Below, piece after piece: positions 1 through 5,644 of a DNA stretch of 6,642 bases (its first letter is position 1; each line of letters starts with the position of its first letter). A model generated the notes under the pieces. The model had not been told where the DNA came from. It saw nothing but the letters and a program-made list of their open reading frames with translations, and did not search any database. Origin of the DNA: Microbacteriaceae bacterium. Its GTDB lineage: Bacteria > Actinomycetota > Actinomycetes > Actinomycetales > Microbacteriaceae. The stretch spans positions 1 to 6,642 of the forward strand of contig JAUZFY010000198.1 in the NCBI GenBank assembly GCA_030840185.1, written 5' to 3'. Position numbers and translations under genes: made by a program.

Positions 1-419
1 CCGAAGCTGTAGAGCCAGTAGGCGAACGCGTTGAGGCGCGGGAAGGCAACATCCGGAGCCCCGATCTGAAGCGGCATGAGCACATTCACGAAGCCGGCGA
101 ACAGCGGCGTCGCGAACATCAGCAACATGATCGTTCCGTGCATGGTGAACAGCTGGTTGTACTGATCCTTGGTCGCGACAATCTGCAGACCGGGCTCGAA
201 GAGCTGGGCCCGGATGACCAGAGCCATCACACCGCCGAGCAGGAAGTACATAAACGACGTCATCAGGTAGAGGTACCCGATGGTCTTGTGGTCGGTGGAG
301 GTGATCCAGCTGACCAGGATGTTTCCCTTGCGGCCGACCCGTGGCGCCCCGAACTGCTGGCTCGAGGTCGTGCCGCCGAGGATGGGCGCGGCGGGTGCCG
401 GTGCTGTCGCTGTGCTCAT
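1..419 (-). CDS. ctaD: Cytochrome c oxidase subunit I, N-terminal part (cut by window edge)
   Basis: This is the catalytic haem-copper subunit of the aa3-type terminal oxidase in the cell membrane; it reduces O2 to water and pumps protons. Only the first 139 codons are here. The gene reads off the left edge. After a short Ala/Pro-rich cytoplasmic tail come the family's early landmarks: a [14 protein letters not shown] stretch (about residues 38-51), a first transmembrane helix (about 50-70) and FTMHGT with His94. By family knowledge His94 is the first axial ligand of the low-spin haem a. A second helix follows (about 95-115). The ATG at 419 lies 8 nt after the ctaC stop and has only a weak upstream AGTAGG, which overlaps that stop. 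Translation coupled to ctaC is therefore likely (inference). The high-spin haem and CuB ligands lie outside the window. The identification is secure. Confidence 0.96.
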   Translation of the reverse strand, partial: MSTATAPAPAAPILGGTTSSQQFGAPRVGRKGNILVSWITSTDHKTIGYLYLMTSFMYFLLGGVMALVIRAQLFEPGLQIVATKDQYNQLFTMHGTIMLLMFATPLFAGFVNVLMPLQIGAPDVAFPRLNAFAYWLYSF

Positions 420-427
420 GTGATCGC

Positions 428-1312
428 CTACTTCTGGGCCGACGGAGCCGGCGTATTGCCCGGCTGGTTGGTATTGGTGTTGTACTGCGGCCCGAGAATG
501 CCGGTCTGACCCTTATCGACAAGACTCTGGATGTAGTTCTGATACGTGGTCTCATCGACCACCTTCACCTGGAAGAGCATAAGAGAGTGGTAGTCGCCAC
601 AGAGCTCGGCACACTTTCCCGCGTAAGTTCCGATCTTCGTCGGTGTGAAGTACATGTAGTTGTCTTTGCCGGGGATGTTGTCCTTCTTGTACAGGAAGTC
701 GACGATCCAGAACGAGTGATCGACATCGCGGCTCGCGATCTTGATCTGCACGCTCTTGTTCACCGGCAGGTACAGGGTGGGAATCTTGCTCTGGTCGATG
801 GTTCCGTCGGCGTTCTGAAGTTCCTGGGCCTGGACGCCCGGCGAGTAGACGCCCTTTTTGCCCGGCCCGACGTTGTCGTAGTTGAAGTCCCACGCCCAAC
901 GCTTGCCGTAGGCCTCGACCTGAACCTGTGGGTTCTTCGTCGGGCTTTCGATGGTGTTCTGTTCCTTGGCAGTGAAGGCGAAGAAGCCGAGAACGAGGAT
1001 CAGCGGCACGATCGTGTAGAAGATTTCGATCGGAAGGTTGTAACGCAGCTGCACGGGAAGACCGGTCTGGCCCTTGCGCCGGCGGTAGACGATCGCGGCC
1101 CAAATGATGAGACCCCACGTGACGATACCGACGGCGAGCAACACGATCCACGAAGTGACCCAGAGGCCCGTGACCCCGTCCGTGTGGTTCGTTATGCCGG
1201 GAGTACCAGGCAAGAAGCCTCGCAGCTGCTGCTGGCTGCATCCCGCAAGGGTGACGACGAGCGCCACCGCAACTGGAATTACAGCCAATCGAAGACGGCG
1301 GTTAGAGCGCAC
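428..1312 (-). CDS. ctaC: Cytochrome c oxidase subunit II, lipoprotein type
   Basis: Subunit II of aa3 oxidase receives electrons from cytochrome c (the diheme QcrC in actinobacteria) through its CuA centre. Residue numbers here count from the GTG at 1333 (301 aa). The order is: a basic N-terminus and signal peptide; lipobox LAGC with lipidated Cys32; two transmembrane helices (about 58-83 and 104-121); the aromatic WAWDF patch (146-150); and a cupredoxin domain. All CuA ligands are present: His206 (DHSFW), Cys241, Glu243, Cys245, His249 and Met252 ([12 protein letters not shown]). A long loop at about 151-187 matches the insertion known in actinobacterial subunit II. The tail (284-301) is Asn/Gln/Pro-rich, with no fused cytochrome c domain. 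I prefer GTG at 1312 (294 aa), because GAGAGG sits 6 nt before it and the 1333 GTG has no ribosome-binding site. The gene is co-transcribed with ctaD. Confidence 0.97.
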   Translation of the reverse strand: MRSNRRLRLAVIPVAVALVVTLAGCSQQQLRGFLPGTPGITNHTDGVTGLWVTSWIVLLAVGIVTWGLIIWAAIVYRRRKGQTGLPVQLRYNLPIEIFYTIVPLILVLGFFAFTAKEQNTIESPTKNPQVQVEAYGKRWAWDFNYDNVGPGKKGVYSPGVQAQELQNADGTIDQSKIPTLYLPVNKSVQIKIASRDVDHSFWIVDFLYKKDNIPGKDNYMYFTPTKIGTYAGKCAELCGDYHSLMLFQVKVVDETTYQNYIQSLVDKGQTGILGPQYNTNTNQPGNTPAPSAQK

Positions 1313-1363
1313 CTGGAACCTCTCGGATGACACGGACGTAGTACAAGGACTGGATCAAACCAC

Positions 1364-1369
1364 AGTCTA
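1364..1369 (-). promoter_or_regulatory. Possible -10 element upstream of ctaC
   Basis: On the minus strand this reads TAGACT, 51 nt before the preferred ctaC GTG. The same hexamer precedes erpA. The sequence at the -35 distance (GCGAGT at 1387-1392) is poor. This is a weak motif-based guess. A promoter somewhere in 1313-1455 is expected, because a strong terminator separates ctaC from erpA. Confidence 0.25.
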
Positions 1370-1428
1370 TTTGTTGCACCCAGCCTACTCGCAGGACGCG
1401 CGCTCCCGGACCGAAACTCGCCCACAAC

Positions 1429-1442
1429 CCCGGAAGTCCGGG
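1429..1442. repeat. Short palindrome between ctaC and the erpA terminator
   Basis: CCCGGA-AG-TCCGGG is a perfect 6-bp inverted repeat with a 2-bp centre. A further direct copy of CCCGGA lies at 1405-1410. The palindrome lies upstream of the putative ctaC promoter and just past the erpA terminator, so it could be an operator half-site pair. In a GC-rich genome it could equally be chance. No known regulator site is recognised. Confidence 0.4.
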
Positions 1443-1455
1443 CAATTTCGGCAGC

Positions 1456-1487
1456 AAAAAAGGGAACCGCCGCGAGGCGATTCCCTT
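1456..1487 (-). terminator. Rho-independent terminator of erpA
   Basis: Read on the minus strand, a 12-bp stem AAGGGAATCGCC / GGCGGTTCCCTT (one T-G wobble) closes a 4-nt TCGC loop. The last two bases of the right arm begin a run of six T on the transcript (1461-1456). The hairpin begins 27 nt after the erpA stop codon, so it should end the erpA transcript and insulate ctaC-ctaD from it. Confidence 0.9.
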
Positions 1488-1514
1488 CTCTGGATGAGCG
1501 TTGAGAGAGCACTG

Positions 1515-1877
1515 TCAGTGGAAGGAGTCTCCGCACGCGCAACTGCCCTCCGCGTTCGGGTTGTCGATTGTGAAGCCTTGCTTCTGGATCGTGTCCTCGA
1601 AGTCGATGGTCGCGCCGTCAAGGTAAGGGACGCTCATCTTGTCGACGACAACCTCGACACCCTCGAAATCGACGGTCGTGTCACCATCCAGCAAGCGCTC
1701 ATCGAAATAGAGCTGGTAGATAAGTCCGGAACAGCCACCGGGCTGAACGGCGACTCGCAAGCGCAGGTCGTCTCGGCCCTCCTGTTCGTAGAGGCTGCGG
1801 ACCTTGGTTGCGGCCGTGGTCGTGAGACCGACGCCGTGCGCGGCGGCCTTCGTTTCGGTGAGTGTGGTGTCGGTCAT
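1515..1877 (-). CDS. erpA: A-type iron-sulfur cluster carrier (ErpA/IscA/HesB family)
   Basis: This small cytosolic protein carries Fe-S clusters from the assembly scaffold to target enzymes. From the ATG at 1877 it is 120 aa, normal for the family. The three cluster-ligating cysteines are present: Cys49 in PGGCSGLIY, and Cys113 and Cys115 in the C-terminal GSCACGDSF motif. The fold core (LRVAVQPGGCSG, a VDKMSVPYLDG segment, then DFEDTIQKQGF) is typical. An in-frame GTG at 1883 would add two residues, but it overlaps the ribosome-binding site. AAGGAG lies 5 nt before the ATG at 1877, so I choose that ATG. The gene stands alone, with its own terminator downstream and 82 nt between it and the dipeptidase stop. 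ErpA is the usual name for the single A-type carrier in actinobacteria; assigning it over IscA or SufA is inference from that context. Confidence 0.94.
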   Translation of the reverse strand: MTDTTLTETKAAAHGVGLTTTAATKVRSLYEQEGRDDLRLRVAVQPGGCSGLIYQLYFDERLLDGDTTVDFEGVEVVVDKMSVPYLDGATIDFEDTIQKQGFTIDNPNAEGSCACGDSFH

Positions 1878-1913
1878 GTCCACTCCTTCAATCGTCGAGA
1901 AAAGTCTGCTTCT

Positions 1914-1919
1914 AGTCTA
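1914..1919 (-). promoter_or_regulatory. Possible -10 element of erpA
   Basis: On the minus strand this reads TAGACT, preceded by TGCT, a partial extended -10. It would start transcription near 1907, giving a leader of about 30 nt with the AAGGAG ribosome-binding site. The -35 region (GAAAAG) does not match the consensus, so this is tentative. Confidence 0.3.
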
Positions 1920-1959
1920 AGCACCAGATGCCTTGGCTTTTCCCTTGCACCGTGACTAT

Positions 1960-3363
1960 TCAGGATCGCTCGTTGAGGCGCGCGAGAAGCACCGCTTCGG
2001 TGAGGATTGCGCGCTGAAATACCCCAAGGTGCAATGACTCGTTCGGGCTGTGAGCGCGGGTGTCGGGGTCTTCCACTCCCGTGACAAGAATCTGCGCGGC
2101 GGGGAAAACTTCGACGAGATCCGCGATGAAGGGAATCGAGCCGCCAATCCCGGTCTCAACCGCCTCGGCACCCCAGGCGTCCGTCATCGAGGTTTTCGCC
2201 TCGGCCACCGCCCAGCCACTGGTGTCGACGAGGAAACCGTTGCCGAGATCCACGTCAGTAATCTCGAGGTGCGCGCCGAATGGGGCGTTGGCCCGTAGAT
2301 GCCGCTCGAGAGCATCGAAGGCGTCGGAGCCTTGCTGACCGGGGGCGATCCGGGTGCTGATCCGCACCGTGATCGACGGCGAAAGGGTGTTTGACGCGTT
2401 GGCCACGGATGGCGCGTCGATGCCAGTCACCGTGATCGACGGCTTCGACCACATGCGGCTGAGAACGCTGCCGGACCCGATCGGCGAGACACCGTCGAGC
2501 AGCGCTGCCTCGCGCCGAAGCTGGTCCTCGCCGTACTCGGGCGTTTCGGCGTCGCGCTGAATCAGTCCGTCTACCGCGACGGAACCGTCGTCGTTGTAGA
2601 GCGTCGCGAGCAGCTTGATCGTGGCGAGCATGGCATCCGGCACCGCTCCCCCGAACATGCCGGAATGGGATGCGTGCTCCAGCGTGCTGACCGTGAGGGC
2701 GAAGGTGACGTTGCCGCGCAGCCCGACCGTCAGCGATGGGGTGTCAACGTTCCAGTTGTCCGAGTCGGCGACAACGATGACATCGGCAGTAAGTTCGGCC
2801 CGGTGATCGCTGAGGAACCGAGTAAACGACCGCGAGCCGAATTCCTCCTCGCCCTCGATGAAGACGGCGAGTCCGAGGTCGAAGTCGGCGCCGACGGTCT
2901 CGATGAAGGCCCGGATGGCCGCGACGTGTGCGAGCACTCCCGCCTTGTCATCCGCCGCTCCCCGTCCGTACAGCCGGTCACCGCGAACGGTGGGCTCGAA
3001 CGGCGCGGACTCCCAGTCCTCATCCTTGCCGGGGGGCTGCACGTCGTGGTGGGCATAAAGGAGAATCGTGGGTTTGCCGTTGCGCGCCGCGCGGGTGGCG
3101 AGCACCGCCGGCTGCCCCTTCGTCTCGGTGGATCCGATGGTCGCCTGCGCCACGTTGACGGTTTCGAACACCCCGAGGTCCCGCACAAGGGCCGCGACGG
3201 CCTCTGCGCTGTCGCGCACGTGTTGCGGGTCGAAGGCCGCCCAGGAGACGGACGGGATGCGCACGAGTCGGGAGAGGTCGGCAACAGCGGAGGGGAAGCC
3301 CGCACTCACCGCCTCGCGCAAAGCCTGCAGAAGTTCTGGTCGAGTGGGCGCCGATGAGGTCAT
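1960..3363 (-). CDS. M20-family dipeptidase (zinc metallopeptidase)
   Basis: This is a cytosolic di-zinc peptidase of the M20 family that probably cleaves dipeptides; substrate preference cannot be read from sequence. It is complete at 467 aa, within the usual range. Expected metal and catalytic residues are visible: His105 and Asp107 (YAHHDVQP), the bridging Asp138 in GRGAADDKAG, general base Glu173 and ligand Glu174 in EGEEEFGS, Asp202 in ADSDNW, and His438 near the C-terminus (RAHSPNE). The dimerisation domain lies at about 215-370. It contains HSGMFGG, whose His233 normally reaches into the partner's active site. No signal peptide is seen. The ATG at 3363 has no Shine-Dalgarno sequence (TACCTCC precedes it), but TAAGAT lies 7 nt upstream, so a leaderless mRNA is plausible. 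It resembles the carnosinase/PepV/DapE-like group. Calling it DapE (succinyl-diaminopimelate desuccinylase) is not justified. Confidence 0.94.
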   Translation of the reverse strand: MTSSAPTRPELLQALREAVSAGFPSAVADLSRLVRIPSVSWAAFDPQHVRDSAEAVAALVRDLGVFETVNVAQATIGSTETKGQPAVLATRAARNGKPTILLYAHHDVQPPGKDEDWESAPFEPTVRGDRLYGRGAADDKAGVLAHVAAIRAFIETVGADFDLGLAVFIEGEEEFGSRSFTRFLSDHRAELTADVIVVADSDNWNVDTPSLTVGLRGNVTFALTVSTLEHASHSGMFGGAVPDAMLATIKLLATLYNDDGSVAVDGLIQRDAETPEYGEDQLRREAALLDGVSPIGSGSVLSRMWSKPSITVTGIDAPSVANASNTLSPSITVRISTRIAPGQQGSDAFDALERHLRANAPFGAHLEITDVDLGNGFLVDTSGWAVAEAKTSMTDAWGAEAVETGIGGSIPFIADLVEVFPAAQILVTGVEDPDTRAHSPNESLHLGVFQRAILTEAVLLARLNERS

Positions 3364-3368
3364 GGAGG

Positions 3369-3376
3369 TAATCTTA
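3369..3376. promoter_or_regulatory. Overlapping divergent -10 elements, dipeptidase / DUF3043
   Basis: The 8 bp TAATCTTA holds TAATCT on the plus strand (3369-3374) and TAAGAT on the minus strand (3371-3376). Both fit TAnnnT. The minus hexamer is 7 nt from the dipeptidase ATG, so transcription would start at or next to the start codon. The plus hexamer would start near 3381, leaving a leader of about 23 nt with an AAGGA ribosome-binding site before the DUF3043 GTG. Neither has a clear -35. The gap between the start codons is only 40 bp, so shared or overlapping promoters are expected. Confidence 0.5.
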
Positions 3377-3403
3377 AGCAGACAACGATCGCAAGGAATT
3401 CAC

Positions 3404-3988
3404 GTGGCCAAGCCAGATACGAGCAAGACCCCACCCGCGGTCGACGACGAAACGACTGCCGACAGCGTGTCGAGCGGCAAGGGCCGCGCGACTCCGACCA
3501 GGCGAGAGCGTGAGGCGGCCAACCTGCGCCCACTGGTTTCAAGCGACCGTAAGGCCAGCAATAAGGCCTCCCGCGAGAAGCTGGCCGAGGCGCGCGAACG
3601 AGCCCGCATCGGAATGGCCAGCGGGGATGAGAAGTATCTCCCGATCCGGGAAAAGGGACCTCAGCGGCGCTTCATCCGCGACTACGTTGACGCTCGCTGG
3701 AGCGTCGGCGAGCTCGTCATCCCGGTCATGTTCCTCGTGATCATCCTCACCTTCATCAACAACGCGGTTGTGCAGACGGCCTCGATCTTCGGCCTCTGGG
3801 CCTTCTTCCTCGTCGCGGTGATCGATTGCCTCGTGGTCGGGCAGATCGTTCAAAAGAAGCTCGCCGCGAAGTACGGCGCCGACAAGGTCCAGCGGGGCAA
3901 CCGGTGGTACTTGGCAATGCGCGCGCTGCAGTTGCGCACGATGCGCCTGCCGAAGCCGCAGGTGAAGCGCGGCAACTTCCCCTCATAG
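3404..3988 (+). CDS. DUF3043 family two-helix membrane protein, function unknown
   Basis: I recognise this as a DUF3043-type actinobacterial membrane protein; no function is established that I know of. At 194 aa it has three parts. First is a highly charged, probably disordered cytoplasmic region (1-98) with the family-like GKGRATPTRREREAANLRPL stretch at 25-44. Then comes a hairpin of two transmembrane helices (about 101-119 and 126-149) joined by a very short turn. Last is a basic C-terminal tail (about 151-194) rich in Lys and Arg. With positive charge on both flanks, both ends should be cytoplasmic (inference). I choose the GTG at 3404 because AAGGA ends 6 nt before it. The open frame runs further upstream to 3068, but that part is antisense to the dipeptidase. 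This is the only plus-strand gene here, divergent from the dipeptidase and convergent with pyrD. Confidence 0.9.
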   Translation: MAKPDTSKTPPAVDDETTADSVSSGKGRATPTRREREAANLRPLVSSDRKASNKASREKLAEARERARIGMASGDEKYLPIREKGPQRRFIRDYVDARWSVGELVIPVMFLVIILTFINNAVVQTASIFGLWAFFLVAVIDCLVVGQIVQKKLAAKYGADKVQRGNRWYLAMRALQLRTMRLPKPQVKRGNFPS

Positions 3989-3993
3989 GTGGG

Positions 3994-4014
3994 GACTGCC
4001 GCACCAGGGCAGTC
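3994..4014. terminator. Possible bidirectional terminator hairpin between convergent genes
   Basis: GACTGCC and GGCAGTC form a perfect 7-bp stem around a 7-nt loop, 5 nt after the DUF3043 stop and 15 nt after the pyrD stop on the other strand. There is no T-run on either side, so it is not a classical intrinsic terminator. Its position between convergent stops suggests that it marks the ends of both transcripts. Confidence 0.45.
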
Positions 4015-4029
4015 GCCGGCCGAATTCGC

Positions 4030-5055
4030 CTAGTGCAACCGGGCCAAGCCACGGTTGATCGATCGCGCCCAGAACGGTCCCCGGTAGAGGAACGCGGTGT
4101 AGCCCTGCACGAGGGTCGCCCCCGCGGCCAGTCGCTCGGCGACGTCCGCCGCCGTTTCCACCCCGCCCACGGAGATCACACAGAACTCAGTCGGCACAGT
4201 CGCCCGAATGATCCTGAGCACCTCGAGCGAGCGAGCAGCAAGTGGCGCCCCGGATAGTCCGCCGGCGCCGGCCGCTTCCACGATCGCGACATTCGTCTTC
4301 AGGCCGTCGCGCGAGATTGTCGTGTTCGTCGCGATGATACCGGCCAGCCCGAGCTCGAACGCGAGGCTTGCAATTCGGGCGACCTGATCGTCTGTGAGGT
4401 CCGGCGCGATCTTCACAAGCACCGGCTTTCCCGCGGCTGTCTCCCGGACTGCGGTCAGCAGCGGACCCAGTTGATCGAGCTCCTGCAGCCCCCGAAGGCC
4501 GGGGGTATTCGGCGAGCTCACGTTGACAGCGAGGTAATCCGAGATTGGGGCGAGCAGCCGCGCGCTGGCGAGGTAGTCCGCAGTCGCCTGGTCGACGTCG
4601 ACCACTCGGCTCTTGCCGATGTTGACGCCGATGATCGGACGGACCCGACGAGCCGTCTCGCGAGCCAATCGCGGCGCAGCATCCGCGGCCCCACGGTTGT
4701 TGAAGCCCATCCGGTTGATTACTGCGCGGTCCGGCACGAGGCGGAAGAGCCGGGGACGCTCGTTCCCCGGCTGAGCGATCGCCGTGATAGTTCCGACCTC
4801 GACGTGCCCGAATCCCAGTTGCCCGAGCCCCCGGATGGCTCGGCCGTCCTTGTCGAAACCCGCGGCGACGCCGAACGGGGAATCGAAGGTCAACCCGAGG
4901 GCGGTGACGGTGAGGGACGGATCCGGCCGGCTCAGCTGGCGGATCAGGGCCCCGATCCCGACCCGGGGTAGCCACCGGATGACGTCGAACGCGAGGTGGT
5001 GGGCGGTCTCCGGATCTAGCCGGGAGAGGACGAGCCTGAAAAGAAGTCGATACAT
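4030..5055 (-). CDS. pyrD: Dihydroorotate dehydrogenase, quinone-dependent (class 2)
   Basis: This enzyme oxidises dihydroorotate to orotate in de novo pyrimidine synthesis and passes electrons through FMN to membrane quinone. It is 341 aa, typical for class 2. The N-terminal helical segment (MYRLLFRLVL, then DPETAHHLAF) is the membrane-associating, quinone-binding extension that separates class 2 from class 1. Seen along the barrel: AAGFDKDG with Lys69; INRMGFNNRG (113-122); VNIGKS (144-149); NVSSPNTPGLR with Asn178, catalytic Ser181 and Asn183; Lys215; ATNTT (242-246); SGAPL; the phosphate-binding SVGG; and a late GYTAF. All key residues are present. The ATG at 5055 fits the conserved family N-terminus but has no Shine-Dalgarno. 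Electron transfer to the same quinone pool that feeds the respiratory chain is expected from the class. The gene is 95 bp from nrdR and may have its own promoter. Confidence 0.97.
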   Translation of the reverse strand: MYRLLFRLVLSRLDPETAHHLAFDVIRWLPRVGIGALIRQLSRPDPSLTVTALGLTFDSPFGVAAGFDKDGRAIRGLGQLGFGHVEVGTITAIAQPGNERPRLFRLVPDRAVINRMGFNNRGAADAAPRLARETARRVRPIIGVNIGKSRVVDVDQATADYLASARLLAPISDYLAVNVSSPNTPGLRGLQELDQLGPLLTAVRETAAGKPVLVKIAPDLTDDQVARIASLAFELGLAGIIATNTTISRDGLKTNVAIVEAAGAGGLSGAPLAARSLEVLRIIRATVPTEFCVISVGGVETAADVAERLAAGATLVQGYTAFLYRGPFWARSINRGLARLH

Positions 5056-5064
5056 GCCGTAGTC

Positions 5065-5070
5065 AGGTTA
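5065..5070 (-). promoter_or_regulatory. Possible -10 element just upstream of pyrD
   Basis: On the minus strand this reads TAACCT, 9 nt before the pyrD ATG. With no Shine-Dalgarno present, transcription from here would give a leader of only about 2 nt. No -35 match is seen at 17-18 bp spacing. The proposal rests on the TAnnnT pattern and on its similarity to the dipeptidase and nrdR starts. Confidence 0.3.
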
Positions 5071-5077
5071 CCGGCAC

Positions 5078-5130
5078 GAGCGACGTCCACGCCGCGCATG
5101 CGGAGCGAACGCCCGGTACAAGCGTCGCTC
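5078..5130. repeat. Nested inverted repeats in the nrdR-pyrD gap
   Basis: The outer arms are GAGCGACG (5078-5085) and CGTCGCTC (5123-5130), a perfect 8-bp inverted repeat 37 bp apart. Inside lies the palindrome CGCATGCG (5095-5102), which also sits within CCGC-GCAT-GCGG (5092-5103). Another small hairpin, CGCTCA / TGAGCG on the minus strand, overlaps the outer right arm. No T-run follows. The set could fold as an end-of-nrdR structure or act as an operator region upstream of pyrD; neither is demonstrated. Confidence 0.4.
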
Positions 5131-5150
5131 ACTTCTCGCTGAGCGGCCGT

Positions 5151-5603
5151 TTACGCGTCGTGTTCCACCCGCAGCAGGGTGATCGCCGCCTCGAAGTCTT
5201 CGAGCGAGTCGAATCCCTGATAGACGCTCGCGAACCGCAGATACGCGACCTCATCGAGTTCGCGAAGCGGCGCGAGGATGGCGAGTCCGATGTCGTTGGC
5301 CTCCACTTGTGAGGCCCCTGTTGCTCGAATTGTCTCCTCAACCTTTTGGGCGAGAACGGCGAGATCGGTGTCGGTGACCGGTCTCCCCTGGCACGCTTTC
5401 CGAACACCCGACACAATCTTCTCCCGGCTGAACGGCTGTACGACGCCGCTGCGCTTCACCACGTTGAGGCTCGCCGTCTCCGTCGTACTGAACCGACGCC
5501 CGCAATCGGGGCACTGGCGCCGGCGCCGGATGGAAAGTCCGTCATCGCTCGTCCGGGAGTCGATCACTCGGGAATCGGGGTACCTGCAGAAGGGGCAGAA
5601 CAT
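5151..5603 (-). CDS. nrdR: Transcriptional repressor NrdR
   Basis: NrdR senses ATP/dATP and represses ribonucleotide reductase genes by binding NrdR boxes. It is complete at 150 aa, the standard length. The N-terminal zinc ribbon has Cys3, Cys6, Cys31 and Cys34 (CPFC and CPDC). It encloses the [17 protein letters not shown] stretch that carries DNA-binding basic residues. The ATP-cone follows at about 46-136, with VVKRSG (48-53), PFSREKI, and [13 protein letters not shown] (116-128). The ATG at 5603 matches the family N-terminus; residue 2 is Phe. There is no Shine-Dalgarno. It lies 41 bp downstream of hisD on the same strand, so it may also be read through from hisD. No ribonucleotide reductase gene is in the window, and I see no clear NrdR box here. 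Confidence 0.97.
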   Translation of the reverse strand: MFCPFCRYPDSRVIDSRTSDDGLSIRRRRQCPDCGRRFSTTETASLNVVKRSGVVQPFSREKIVSGVRKACQGRPVTDTDLAVLAQKVEETIRATGASQVEANDIGLAILAPLRELDEVAYLRFASVYQGFDSLEDFEAAITLLRVEHDA

Positions 5604-5612
5604 GATGCGTCA

Positions 5613-5618
5613 AGCGTA
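5613..5618 (-). promoter_or_regulatory. Possible -10 element just upstream of nrdR
   Basis: On the minus strand this reads TACGCT, 9 nt before the nrdR ATG, the same spacing as the TAACCT before pyrD. A transcript from here would be nearly leaderless, consistent with the missing Shine-Dalgarno. There is no convincing -35, so this is a weak call. Confidence 0.28.
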
Positions 5619-5644
5619 ATGGCTCGGCGGCCGGGACAGGATGC

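Noticed and set aside
341..1330. 329-codon plus-strand open frame antisense to ctaC
   Set aside because: It is a shadow of the high-GC ctaC gene. The minus strand gives a full subunit II with all CuA ligands, and the plus-strand product has no recognisable domain.
1878..1883. erpA start at GTG 1883
   Set aside because: It overlaps the AAGGAG ribosome-binding site; ATG at 1877 has proper spacing.
2665..3357. 230-codon plus-strand open frame inside the dipeptidase
   Set aside because: Antisense shadow; the minus strand carries intact M20 catalytic motifs over the same bases.
3068..3403. Upstream extension of the DUF3043 frame to an ATG at 3068 or 3362
   Set aside because: The extension runs antisense through the dipeptidase N-terminus. 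The GTG at 3404 has a good AAGGA site, and the protein from there matches family length and N-terminal character.
4187..4975. 262-codon minus-strand open frame overlapping pyrD in another frame
   Set aside because: Arg/Gly/Ala-rich out-of-frame translation of pyrD, with no domain and no start signal.
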